From Alphaproteobacteria bacterium (lineage in GTDB: Bacteria > Pseudomonadota > Alphaproteobacteria > Puniceispirillales > Puniceispirillaceae), in the NCBI GenBank assembly GCA_009936885.1, contig JAACDT010000231.1, positions 1 through 11,548 of the forward strand: a stretch of 11,548 bases of DNA, given 5' to 3'. Of the stretch, positions 1 through 7,524 are shown piece by piece (the first letter of the stretch is position 1; the number at the start of each line of letters is the position of its first letter). A program made the position numbers and the translations under genes. The notes under the pieces are model-generated. The model ran no database searches. It was not told the origin of the DNA and worked only from the letters and a program-made list of their open reading frames with translations.

Positions 1-238
1 AGTCGGAGAAGTATTTCGAAATTACGTTGATATCAAATGACGACAGAATAGACGTGTTTGGTTCTCTATCGAGAAGGAAGTTGAAGGAAAACTCTAACAG
101 TTGCGTCTTTGTCGCATTGTCGTCGGTGAGATCAGTGAGACTTTGGTCAGTAACTGTTACCGTGTGAGTGGTTGTAGAGGTTTTTGCAACAGTCACCTCG
201 AAGACATCATCACGTAATTTCTTGATTGAAACAGACAT
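1..238 (-). CDS. Small conserved protein of unknown function (C-terminus beyond window)
   Basis: An open frame begins at ATG 238-236 and stays open to the window edge, giving 79 residues with no stop. It begins MSVSIKKLRDDVFEVTV, has a Thr-rich stretch with a THTVTVTD segment, then FNFLLDREPNTSILSSFD and ends at the edge in VISKYFSD. I recall this pattern (an EVTV/HTVTV strand pair followed by a helical REPNTSIL..FD...I..YFP module) from short uncharacterised proteins of roughly 90-100 residues in proteobacteria, so few residues are probably missing. There is no signal peptide or membrane segment; it looks soluble and cytosolic. It lies 105 bp downstream of glmS on the same strand. The Shine-Dalgarno sequence is weak (GAAGTGAA). 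It uses more C-ending codons (TTC, AAC, GAC, CTC) than its neighbours, which might reflect higher expression. Function unknown. Confidence 0.75.
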   Translation of the reverse strand, partial: MSVSIKKLRDDVFEVTVAKTSTTTHTVTVTDQSLTDLTDDNATKTQLLEFSFNFLLDREPNTSILSSFDINVISKYFSD

Positions 239-343
239 TTCATAAATTCACTTCAAAAAATTTGGCAATATTAGAACTACATCCTCACAGAAACATCTAC
301 CTAGTCATTCTGTAATAAAAATTTATTCAATTAATTCAATAAG

Positions 344-2164
344 TTATTCTACAGTGACTGATTTTGCTAAATTACGTGGCTGGTCTATGTCTGTGCCTTT
401 TTCGAGTGCCGTAAGGTAGGCAAGAATTTGCACAGGGATAGCACCAACGATTGGAGCAAAAATAGGCTCACAATCTGGGATTACTATCTTTGCTGCTGCA
501 AAATCAATTAAATCAACTGCAACTTGCGTCCCGATAACGATAATATAGCCTCCTCTTGCCTCCGCTTCTTTGAGATTACTTATTGCTTTAAGCGCCATCT
601 TACCTTCGGACACAAAACTAACAATTGGAAGACCATCCTCAAGCAGCGCTATAGGACCATGCTTCATTTCACCTGAGGCAAACCCTTCTGCATGAATATA
701 ACTAAGCTCTTTTAGTTTTAAAGCCCCTTCACATGCCAGCGGAAAAAGCATATCACGCCCCAAAAACAAGCATGAACGCGCATTTTTTAATTGATGTGCG
801 ATCGGGCGAATCGGATCAAATAGTTTCATTGTTTTACCAACAGCACCTGGTATCTTAAGCAATTTCTGATATAGGTAAGTCACTCTTGATTCATCCAAAT
901 GACCATTTTGTTTACCGAGCACGATTGCAAGACATATTAGAACTACCAATTGTGCGGTAAACGCCTTGGTACTTGCCACACCAATTTCTGGCCCTGCTCT
1001 TGTTGGCAATATTTTATCAGCTTCTCGGGCAATCGTACTATCAGCCACATTTACTATTCCAAAAGTATCAAGACCTAAATTCTTTGCATGTCGCATCGCC
1101 ATAAGAGTGTCTATGCTTTCACCAGACTGGCTTATGACAATAGCAGTTGTTTGCCCTGTAGCAGCAGGGTCACGGTAATGATATTCAGATGCAATCTCAC
1201 ACACTACTGGAATGCCAGAAAGCTTTTCAATCCAATAGCGACCAATTTGAGCTGCATAAAAACTGGTGCCTGCTGCTAGCAATACAATTCGCTTTATCTT
1301 TGAAAGAGAGGGGATATCAATCCCGGCTGTTAAGTTACCACCAACATCACTCATTGCTGAAATCGTATGACTAATTGCATCTGGCTGTTCATGGATTTCC
1401 TTTTCCATATAATGCCTAAAACCTGCTTTATCTAGTAAAATCGGACTTGCTTTTACCTGCACAATTTCTCTGTTTGCTGGCTCATTATTGCCATTAAATA
1501 TATCACAGCTCTTGGCTGTTACGACGGCATAATCATTATCTTTAAGGTAGGTTACTTGGCGAGTTAGATGAGCCATTGCGGTTGCATCTGAAGCAACAAT
1601 TGCCATTTCATCTGCAAACCCTATCGCAAGCGGTGATGCATTTCGAGCAACCATTAAAGTTTCTGGATTTGATTTGCTTATTGCTGCAAAGGCAAAGGCA
1701 CCCTCAATTTTGGATAGAACAAAGCGCAACGCTTCAACAGGTACGCAACCCTCCCTAAAAGCATGCACAAATAAATGAGCGAGCACCTCTGAGTCAGTAT
1801 CGCTTATAAATACACACCCTTTTTCGATAAGATCTTTTTTGAGTTCAGCATAATTCTCAATTATGCCGTTATGAACAATTGCAACTTCGCTATTCGCAAG
1901 GTGAGGGTGCGCATTTTCCAGCGTAACCCCGCCATGAGTTGCCCACCTTATATGTCCAATCCCCATATACCCTGATACAGGCTTTTCTTTGATTTTTACT
2001 TTTAATTCAGAGAGCTTGCCAACCGCACGGCATAATTGCAATTGGTCATGCTCGATTGTAGCAATGCCAGAGCTATCATAGCCACGATATTCTAAGCGTT
2101 CGAGAGAGCCTAAAATGATTTCCTGACATGCTTCATTTCCAACATATCCAACAATACCACACAT
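344..2164 (-). CDS. glmS: Glutamine--fructose-6-phosphate aminotransferase (isomerizing), GlmS
   Basis: GlmS converts fructose-6-phosphate plus glutamine to glucosamine-6-phosphate and glutamate in the cytosol, the committed step to UDP-GlcNAc. The 606 residues match the family length (E. coli 609). The N-terminal Ntn glutaminase domain (about 2-220) starts MCGIVGYVGN, with nucleophile Cys2, R73/W74 in HIRWATHG, N99/G100 in HNGIIENY and D124 in DTDSEV. Two SIS sugar-isomerase domains follow: the first (about 288-420) has GTSFYAA (299-305), SQSGES (345-350) and STKAFTAQL; the second (about 455-595) has ELSYIHAEGF and MKHGPIAL (500-507). The terminal PRNLAKSVTVE contains the isomerase lysine K601. 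The start is fixed because Cys must follow the initiator Met; AGGA lies 9 nt upstream. It is transcribed divergently from glmU rather than as the enterobacterial glmUS operon. The stop is TAA. Confidence 0.97.
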   Translation of the reverse strand: MCGIVGYVGNEACQEIILGSLERLEYRGYDSSGIATIEHDQLQLCRAVGKLSELKVKIKEKPVSGYMGIGHIRWATHGGVTLENAHPHLANSEVAIVHNGIIENYAELKKDLIEKGCVFISDTDSEVLAHLFVHAFREGCVPVEALRFVLSKIEGAFAFAAISKSNPETLMVARNASPLAIGFADEMAIVASDATAMAHLTRQVTYLKDNDYAVVTAKSCDIFNGNNEPANREIVQVKASPILLDKAGFRHYMEKEIHEQPDAISHTISAMSDVGGNLTAGIDIPSLSKIKRIVLLAAGTSFYAAQIGRYWIEKLSGIPVVCEIASEYHYRDPAATGQTTAIVISQSGESIDTLMAMRHAKNLGLDTFGIVNVADSTIAREADKILPTRAGPEIGVASTKAFTAQLVVLICLAIVLGKQNGHLDESRVTYLYQKLLKIPGAVGKTMKLFDPIRPIAHQLKNARSCLFLGRDMLFPLACEGALKLKELSYIHAEGFASGEMKHGPIALLEDGLPIVSFVSEGKMALKAISNLKEAEARGGYIIVIGTQVAVDLIDFAAAKIVIPDCEPIFAPIVGAIPVQILAYLTALEKGTDIDQPRNLAKSVTVE

Positions 2165-2205
2165 GTCATTTTATCCTATCAAGTGCGCCGATATCCCTAA
2201 ACTTT

Positions 2206-2214
2206 ATTATCACA
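2206..2214 (-). promoter_or_regulatory. Candidate extended -10 promoter of glmS
   Basis: On the minus strand the bases read TGTGATAAT, an extended -10 (TG-N-GATAAT), about 42 bp upstream of the glmS ATG. The -35 region 16-17 bp further upstream is a poor match. A short inverted repeat, tatcac (2208-2213) and gtgata (2235-2240), overlaps this site and could be an operator or chance. The call rests on motif match and position only. Confidence 0.35.
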
Positions 2215-2245
2215 TAAATCATAAATTAAACACAGTGATATTTCT

Positions 2246-2274
2246 TTGATGCTGAACCAATTATTCGGTATAAC
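2246..2274 (+). promoter_or_regulatory. Candidate promoter of glmU, close enough to give a leaderless mRNA
   Basis: A -35 like hexamer TTGATG (2246-2251), a spacer of exactly 17 bp and a -10 hexamer TATAAC (2269-2274) form the best sigma70-type match in the divergent region. Only six bases (TAGGAT) separate the -10 from the glmU ATG at 2281, so initiation at the usual distance would fall at or within about two bases of the start codon. The AGGA lies too close to the ATG to act as a normal Shine-Dalgarno sequence. Confidence 0.5.
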
Positions 2275-2280
2275 TAGGAT

Positions 2281-3597
2281 ATGAGTTTCACTGCGATAAT
2301 ACTTGCTGCTGGTAAAGGTAGCCGGATGAAGTCATCCCTTTCTAAGCCGCTTCATAAAGTAGCAGGGTCTGAGATGATTTCTTGGGTCATAGATGCTGCG
2401 AGGAGTGCGGGCGCTGAGACCATTATTCCGGTCATTAGCGATTGTACGCCAGACCTGGCCTCGTTTCTGTCAGGCTACAGCATAGCCATTCAGAAAAACC
2501 AGAACGGCACCGCAGACGCGGTTATGGCTGCCCTGCCTCATATTAAAAATAGAACTCAACCAATCCTTGTTTTATATGCTGATACTCCTTTTATCAATAA
2601 GGATATTATGTGTGAATTACTGGATAACATTAAATCTGGCTCTGATATCTGTGTATTAGGATTTAAAGCTGAGAATCCATCTGGATATGGCAGACTAGTA
2701 ACTTCTAGCACTGGAAGTCTTGACGCTATCATTGAAGATAGCGAAGCTAGCACATCGCAGAAAATGATAACAAATGTGAATGCCGGCATTATGGCATTTA
2801 ATGGTTCTATAATCGAAGAGACTATCCAGAAGATAACGCCTTCGAATTCTAAGCAAGAATATTTTCTCACTGACATAGTCTCTGTTGGCTCTAAAAATAA
2901 TTTGAGCGTGGATTATATTTTAACAGATAAAGAACATGTGATTGGCATCAATAACCTGGAGCAATTAGCGATTGCTGAGTCTGTAGCACAGAATAATTTA
3001 CGCAGAAAAGCAATACTTTCCGGTGTTACCATGATTGCCCCTGAAACAGTATTTTTACAGAAGGATACAATTTTTGGGCAGGGCGTTATTATCGAGCCTA
3101 ATGTTGTAATCGTAGGTAGCGTTTCAATAGCCAGCAATTGTCAGATTAAGTCATTCTGCTATTTTGAGAAATGCTCTATTGGAGAGGGCAATATAATCGG
3201 GCCATTTGCGCGCATAAGGCCAGATACGGTCACCAGACAGAATGTAAAAATTGGTAATTTTGTAGAAGTTAAAAAATCAACTCTTGGCGAAGGCGCTAAG
3301 GTCAATCATCTCAGCTATATAGGGGATACACAAATTGGAGATAATGCGAATATCGGTGCTGGCACGATTACCTGTAATTATGACGGATATCGCAAATATG
3401 AAACTAAAATAGGTAATGGCGCTTTTATCGGCTCTAATACAGCGCTGGTCGCCCCTGTAACTATCGGTGATAACGCTATTATAGGTGCGGGTTCAACCAT
3501 CACGCAAGACGTACCAAATGCTGGATTAAGCCTTTCAAGAAGCGAGCAGACTATCATTCCATCAGGCGCTGAAAAGGTTCGGAATAAACGCAAATAA
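2281..3597 (+). CDS. glmU: Bifunctional UDP-N-acetylglucosamine pyrophosphorylase / glucosamine-1-phosphate N-acetyltransferase, GlmU
   Basis: GlmU acetylates glucosamine-1-phosphate with acetyl-CoA and then uridylylates it with UTP, giving UDP-GlcNAc for peptidoglycan and lipopolysaccharide. The 438 residues are slightly short of the usual 450-456. The N-terminal pyrophosphorylase domain (about 3-225) starts AIILAAGKGSRM, with K22 in SKPLHKVAG, GTADA (76-80), D101 in YADTP (many homologues have Gly where A100 stands) and N224 in GINN as probable Mg ligand. A left-handed beta-helix of hexapeptide repeats (about 248-410) follows, with the acetyltransferase histidine H343 in VNHLSYIGD and the region GAGTITCNYDG. 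The C-terminal arm is basic (RNKRK). The start is supported by the usual short lead before the nucleotide-binding loop. It converges with sbmA and ends in TAA. Confidence 0.97.
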   Translation: MSFTAIILAAGKGSRMKSSLSKPLHKVAGSEMISWVIDAARSAGAETIIPVISDCTPDLASFLSGYSIAIQKNQNGTADAVMAALPHIKNRTQPILVLYADTPFINKDIMCELLDNIKSGSDICVLGFKAENPSGYGRLVTSSTGSLDAIIEDSEASTSQKMITNVNAGIMAFNGSIIEETIQKITPSNSKQEYFLTDIVSVGSKNNLSVDYILTDKEHVIGINNLEQLAIAESVAQNNLRRKAILSGVTMIAPETVFLQKDTIFGQGVIIEPNVVIVGSVSIASNCQIKSFCYFEKCSIGEGNIIGPFARIRPDTVTRQNVKIGNFVEVKKSTLGEGAKVNHLSYIGDTQIGDNANIGAGTITCNYDGYRKYETKIGNGAFIGSNTALVAPVTIGDNAIIGAGSTITQDVPNAGLSLSRSEQTIIPSGAEKVRNKRK

Positions 3598-3610
3598 AGC
3601 CGACTTTTTT
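3577..3610 (+). terminator. Possible weak intrinsic terminator of glmU
   Basis: Imperfect arms GTTCGG (3577-3582) and CCGAC (3600-3604, one base bulged) flank a large loop that includes the glmU stop codon, followed at once by six T (3605-3610). The stem is short and the loop long, so this is a tentative call. Confidence 0.3.
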
Positions 3611-3620
3611 AAACCGCCAA

Positions 3621-3644
3621 TAGCTGGTTTTCTGACCCCAGCTA
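3621..3644. other. Hairpin at the glmU/sbmA convergent junction
   Basis: Perfect 7-bp arms TAGCTGG (3621-3627) and CCAGCTA (3638-3644) enclose a 10-base loop. The right arm contains the sbmA stop codon. Neither side has a clear T tract immediately after the stem, so it is not a standard intrinsic terminator, but it could protect 3' ends or stop transcription in both directions. A 9-bp direct repeat, aaaccgcca, flanks it at 3611-3619 and 3652-3660. Confidence 0.4.
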
Positions 3645-4892
3645 CTTCTCCAAACCGCCAGTTTTAATGAAATCTTCATCAATATTTGGCAGTGACTGAC
3701 CTAACATAGCCCTCTCAAATGCTTGCAATCGCTTAAAGATAGACAGCAATTCGATAATAGTTGTCCAGCTATTAACCAAATACTGGAATGAGCTAGATAC
3801 TTGCGTAAATGCAGTTAAGATCTGTTGCATCACACCATAGGTAAAGGCTCCTACCGCAATAGAAGGTATTAATATGAAATAGGCAAATATATTATCTGCC
3901 TGAATATATAATCCGCGGAAGACGTTGAAATACATATAGTGAAAATAAAGCCTAAAATAATTACGCCTTACATTTGAAAATAATTCTTGAATAGTTGGTG
4001 GAGAGGCTCTTGTTTCGTCATCCTCTCCATATACAAGCTCTTTTCGAAATGCTGCTTCAACACGCTGGTTACGGAATTCTAGCCCTGGTAATTTTATGCC
4101 AACAACTGCCAATAAAATAGTTCCAAATAACGACCAGAAGATAGCGGCAAACATTAATGGGTAGGGAATTACGCCAATGATCGGCAATTCAGAGACATAA
4201 GATGACAAGCTTAGCAATAATGGAAGGAACGCAAATAACGTCATAATGGAATCCACTATGGAAACACCAAGACTCTCCATAATACCTGCAAACCGCATGG
4301 TATCTTCTTGTATTCGCTGGGAAGCTCCCTCAATATGTCGCACGCGGCTCCATTGACTAAAATAATAATTATTCATGGCCGTACGCCAGCGGAATATATA
4401 ATGGCTTACAAAAAACCGGGTTGCTACATATATTACCATCCATAATAACGCTATTTGTGCAAATATGAATAATAAAGCCATCAGATCGGATGCGGGAACG
4501 TTCTTTTCAGGATCCAGCGCTGCTATGATATTATCAAAAAATGGCCTGCGCCAATAGTTTAACGCAACAGATACCTGAACAGAAAAATAAGTTGAGAATA
4601 AAATAAGCTGGGAGCCAACAATTGACCAAAGTTGCCAACTATGCGGCGACCAAATAAACCAGAAACCTGCAAATAATGCATTTGCTATGAAATAGAATAT
4701 ATAAAACCACTGAAATTCTGGAGTTACGAAAAACCCAATCCCTATGACAGCTTCTCTATCTTCAATTATGTCAAAACCGAATATTTGACCAAGCTGTGTT
4801 CCATAGCCATACCAAAAAACCACTAATAAGGCCGTCCAGATAATTGCACTTAGAAAAAAGAGTGCTGGTCTTGGAAAAAAAGAACCGAGCAT
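3642..4892 (-). CDS. sbmA: SbmA/BacA-family inner-membrane peptide transporter
   Basis: SbmA/BacA proteins are proton-driven inner-membrane importers of peptides and related compounds (in E. coli microcins B17 and J25, bleomycin and proline-rich antimicrobial peptides; rhizobial BacA is needed in symbiosis). The 416 residues match the family (E. coli SbmA about 406). Visible family features are FFPRPALFFLSAIIW at the N-terminus (first membrane segment), GFFVTPEFQWFYIFYF, the block SPHSWQLWSIVGS...FSTYFSVQVSVALNYWRRPF, the cytosolic stretch RWRTAMNNYYFSQW..VRHIEGASQRIQEDT, and the end ELLSIFKRLQAFE. About seven hydrophobic segments are visible. No Walker motifs are present, so it is not an ABC ATPase fusion. 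It lies 74 bp downstream of rodA in the same direction and may be co-transcribed or have its own promoter. The TAG stop lies in a hairpin. Substrate here is unknown. Confidence 0.92.
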   Translation of the reverse strand: MLGSFFPRPALFFLSAIIWTALLVVFWYGYGTQLGQIFGFDIIEDREAVIGIGFFVTPEFQWFYIFYFIANALFAGFWFIWSPHSWQLWSIVGSQLILFSTYFSVQVSVALNYWRRPFFDNIIAALDPEKNVPASDLMALLFIFAQIALLWMVIYVATRFFVSHYIFRWRTAMNNYYFSQWSRVRHIEGASQRIQEDTMRFAGIMESLGVSIVDSIMTLFAFLPLLLSLSSYVSELPIIGVIPYPLMFAAIFWSLFGTILLAVVGIKLPGLEFRNQRVEAAFRKELVYGEDDETRASPPTIQELFSNVRRNYFRLYFHYMYFNVFRGLYIQADNIFAYFILIPSIAVGAFTYGVMQQILTAFTQVSSSFQYLVNSWTTIIELLSIFKRLQAFERAMLGQSLPNIDEDFIKTGGLEK

Positions 4893-4923
4893 TTAAATCA
4901 CCACTTTCTGTAATTTCACCGAG

Positions 4924-4950
4924 TTTATAATTTAAGTTTGTTTATGTCAT
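4924..4950 (-). promoter_or_regulatory. Candidate promoter of sbmA
   Basis: On the minus strand, ATGACA (4950-4945, five of six bases of TTGACA) is followed after 15 bp by TATAAA (4929-4924), about 31 bp before the sbmA ATG. The spacer is shorter than ideal. The -35 overlaps the right half of the rodA-sbmA hairpin. Motif evidence only. Confidence 0.3.
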
Positions 4951-4962
4951 AAAAGCTATGAC
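4946..4962 (-). other. Short perfect hairpin just after the rodA stop codon
   Basis: Perfect 6-bp arms GTCATA and TATGAC enclose a 5-base loop, starting four bases past the rodA TAA. No T run follows, so it is not a typical terminator. It might separate the rod-shape operon from sbmA by mRNA processing, or be an operator over the sbmA -35 candidate. Confidence 0.35.
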
Positions 4963-4966
4963 CAAT

Positions 4967-6067
4967 TTAAGTAATTTCAAGATCTTCTTTCTGGCTGTTT
5001 TGCGACAAGTTCATTGAGATACCTAAAATTACGAATACGGTAAGCATTGCGGTCCCTCCATATGAAAGCAATGGCAGAGGCGCACCCACAACTGGCAATA
5101 CCCCTGTTACCATCGCAATATTCACAAACACATATAAAAAAATGACCATCGCTAATCCACTAGCGACAAGCCTGATAAATCTATTCTTTGCTTTTAGACC
5201 AATTCCTGTGATTGAGATAATGATTAGGAAATAAACAAAAATAATGGCACTATTTCCAATAAATCCGAATTCTTCCCCAATAAGTGTGAACACGAAGTCT
5301 GTTTGTTTTTCAGGCAGATAGTCAAGCTGGGATTGAGAGCCTTGCAGAAATCCTTTCCCAAATAGCCCGCCAGATCCAAGTGCAATTTTTGATTGGGTAA
5401 TCTGCCAGCCTGCACCTAAAATATCTTTTTCAGGATTAAGGAATGTTAATAGACGCGATTTTTGATAATCATATAGCTGGCTCCAGATTATTGGGATACT
5501 TGCAACAACCACCCCGAATCCAAGTAACACATATCGTTTGGGCAAACCACTCACAAAAATAACCGCTAAACCCGCGACAAATATCATTAATCCAGTCCCT
5601 AAATCTGGCTGCATCAAAACCAGCCCAGATGGAATAGCAGCTATTAATAGTGCTGGAATATAAATCAGAAACTTATCTATCTGATCAAAGGTTCTGAGGG
5701 ATAAATATCGTGCTAATAAAAGAACAACAGCAATTTTTGCAGGCTCTGATGGTTGAAAATTCATAAACCCTAAATCAATCCATCTAGTAGCGCCTGCTCC
5801 CACACCAATAAATGGAAGCGCTACTAGAATAGCAACAAACCCAAACCAGATGATAAAACTAGCTCTAAACAGCCAGTTTATGGGCAGAAACGCGATGAAA
5901 ACAGCAAGCAGAAATCCAAGAGCAGAACGTATTAAATGTTGCTGCACAGAGGCAGTCCACACCCCGTCAGAGGCAGAATATAAAGCCATTGTGCCAATGA
6001 TTACTAGTATAAATATACCCCCTACCATGACCCAGGGAATGGCAAATAATCTTGAAGTCACGCTCAT
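4967..6067 (-). CDS. rodA: Peptidoglycan glycosyltransferase RodA (SEDS family)
   Basis: RodA polymerises lipid II into glycan strands during lateral-wall growth, paired with the transpeptidase PBP2 and organised by MreB, MreC and MreD. The 366 residues match the family (E. coli 370). Alternating hydrophobic segments fit the usual ten transmembrane helices. SEDS motifs are present: GAGATRWIDLG with NFQPSEPAK (90-111), QPDLGTG (153-159), the large extracytoplasmic loop YQKSRLLTFLNPEKD...GAGWQITQSKIALGSGG with QLDYLPEKQTDFVF, where D257 is the expected catalytic aspartate, then GEEFGF and LLSYGGTA near the C-terminus. The ATG at 6067-6065 overlaps the mrdA stop by four bases (ATGA), which implies translational coupling. 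If mrdA is interrupted by the upstream amber, ribosome supply to rodA could be reduced. The stop is TAA. Confidence 0.96.
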   Translation of the reverse strand: MSVTSRLFAIPWVMVGGIFILVIIGTMALYSASDGVWTASVQQHLIRSALGFLLAVFIAFLPINWLFRASFIIWFGFVAILVALPFIGVGAGATRWIDLGFMNFQPSEPAKIAVVLLLARYLSLRTFDQIDKFLIYIPALLIAAIPSGLVLMQPDLGTGLMIFVAGLAVIFVSGLPKRYVLLGFGVVVASIPIIWSQLYDYQKSRLLTFLNPEKDILGAGWQITQSKIALGSGGLFGKGFLQGSQSQLDYLPEKQTDFVFTLIGEEFGFIGNSAIIFVYFLIIISITGIGLKAKNRFIRLVASGLAMVIFLYVFVNIAMVTGVLPVVGAPLPLLSYGGTAMLTVFVILGISMNLSQNSQKEDLEIT

Positions 6068-7500
6068 ATAGATTGCCTATCCAGTGCAAATTTGAGGATA
6101 TCACTCGCAATTGGCGCGGCCATAGAGGAGCCGCTACCACCATGTTCTACAACAACACTTATCGCATATTTAGGTTTTTCATAAGGCGCGTATGCCACAA
6201 ATAAGGCATGGTCCCTATCCTTCCAGCGCCTGTCAGTATTATCTATAATACCTTCGTCTCTCTCTGCTTTAGAGATCCTTTTGACTTGAACAGTACCTGT
6301 TTTTCCGGCCATCCCATAGCCCTCTATATCATAATTGCGCGCGGTACCTCTGCCCCCAGCAACAACACTTCTCATCGAGCGTTGAATTTCTTTTAGCACA
6401 GCGCTGCTAATATTTAACGACTGAAACTCATCTGAGTTTTTTGCATGCTCAGATAAAAGCTTTGCTTTAACTGCCTTTCTGCCATTGCCTATTCGTGCCG
6501 CCATCACAGCAAGTTGGATTGGGGTGGTTAAGACAAACCCCTGACCTATTCCAGCAATCACTGTCTCTCCTGGTGTCCAGACAGTTCCTCGATTATTCTT
6601 CTTCCATTGCCGGTTTGGAATTATTCCCAATTTTTCGCCTGGGATGCCAATATCTGTGATAATGCCAAGACCCATTCGATTAGCCATATTTTGAATGCGG
6701 TCAATACCAGTCTTTAGTGCAATTTGATAAAAATATACATCACATGACTGCGCTACTGCCTGTCTTCCATCTACTTTGCCATGACCATTTTCCTGCCAAC
6801 AGTAGAAATTGCGATCCCCAAATTCAAAAAAGCCGTTACATATATACGATGTATCAGATGAGATAACACCTGCCTCAAGTGCAGCTGCATAGACGGCCAT
6901 TTTGAAGGTAGAACCTGGTGAATATAACCCAGCAACTACCCGATTGAGTAATGGCACCCTTGGATGTTCATTTATATTCTGCCATGCTCTATTTGATAAT
7001 CTTCCTGCAAATAAATTTGGATCATATGCAGGTGAAGAGACCATCGCAACAACCCCGCCTGTTTCGACATCCATTAAAACAACAGTGCCTGTTTCAGGTG
7101 GGATATATCTTGATTTGGAATCTTTTAATATCATCGTCTCGCCGATATTAATATGCGCCTTTAACTCGTCATTTTTAGTGATTGCTTCCTGAACAGCGCT
7201 ATCAGATAAGTCAACCTGTTCAGAGTTTCCTTGCTTGAGCCGGTCTACTGCATAGGATTGAATATCAATATCTATTGTAAGCTGACTATCGCTTCCTTGT
7301 TTGGGAGCTCTATCTGATATAAATCTAACTGGCTTCCCGCGTGAATTCACCTCAATACGTTCCTCCCCTACAATGCCTCTGAGGGATTCATCTAGTGTTT
7401 TTTCAAGTCCAGCCTTCCCTATTTGTAATCCAACTAATCTACGTAAATTCCCATTTTGTTTTATCTCATTTGCGGTAATTCCAGAAACATAACCAGTCAC
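6064..7500 (-). CDS. mrdA: PBP2 catalytic part (mrdA 3' part, beyond the amber codon)
   Basis: This frame codes for the rest of the pedestal and the complete transpeptidase domain. Numbering from the GTG at 7500-7498: YVSGI, the GKAGLE motif (28-33), VNSRGKPVR, LTIDIDIQSYA (74-84), YSPGSTFK with nucleophile S197 and K200, SCD (252-254), WTPGETVIAGIGQGF (308-322) and the KTGT box (K400). The GTG is only the first possible start after the stop codon. It is probably not a real start: it lacks a good Shine-Dalgarno sequence, and it would make a transpeptidase without signal or membrane anchor. Between the QSYAVDRL and TGTVVLMDVETG segments lie about 45 extra residues (about 90-135) absent from E. 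coli PBP2. The end overlaps the rodA start by four bases. Confidence 0.7.
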   Translation of the reverse strand: MTGYVSGITANEIKQNGNLRRLVGLQIGKAGLEKTLDESLRGIVGEERIEVNSRGKPVRFISDRAPKQGSDSQLTIDIDIQSYAVDRLKQGNSEQVDLSDSAVQEAITKNDELKAHINIGETMILKDSKSRYIPPETGTVVLMDVETGGVVAMVSSPAYDPNLFAGRLSNRAWQNINEHPRVPLLNRVVAGLYSPGSTFKMAVYAAALEAGVISSDTSYICNGFFEFGDRNFYCWQENGHGKVDGRQAVAQSCDVYFYQIALKTGIDRIQNMANRMGLGIITDIGIPGEKLGIIPNRQWKKNNRGTVWTPGETVIAGIGQGFVLTTPIQLAVMAARIGNGRKAVKAKLLSEHAKNSDEFQSLNISSAVLKEIQRSMRSVVAGGRGTARNYDIEGYGMAGKTGTVQVKRISKAERDEGIIDNTDRRWKDRDHALFVAYAPYEKPKYAISVVVEHGGSGSSMAAPIASDILKFALDRQSI

Positions 7501-7524
7501 GTGAGAGAGTAACTTGCCTTGAGG

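Noticed and set aside
2165..2280. glmS ribozyme-riboswitch upstream of glmS
   Set aside because: The whole gap to glmU is 116 bp, filled by two promoters, and lacks the ribozyme core I would expect. That element is known mainly from Gram-positive bacteria.
3609..3641. TAG readthrough extension of SbmA (ten codons to the next TAA)
   Set aside because: The protein already ends at a normal family position and the extension runs through the junction hairpin; there is no sign that it is coding.
4881..4892. Shared start sequence of sbmA and mreB (gaaccgagcat at 4882-4892 and 10532-10542)
   Set aside because: It encodes the similar beginnings MLGSFF and MLGSLF, but similarity ends there and the proteins are unrelated. 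Chance is the best explanation.
7498..7500. GTG as a true start for a separate PBP2 catalytic gene
   Set aside because: There is no properly spaced Shine-Dalgarno sequence, the encoded protein would lack its membrane anchor, and the same frame continues upstream through the amber codon into the N-terminal part of PBP2.
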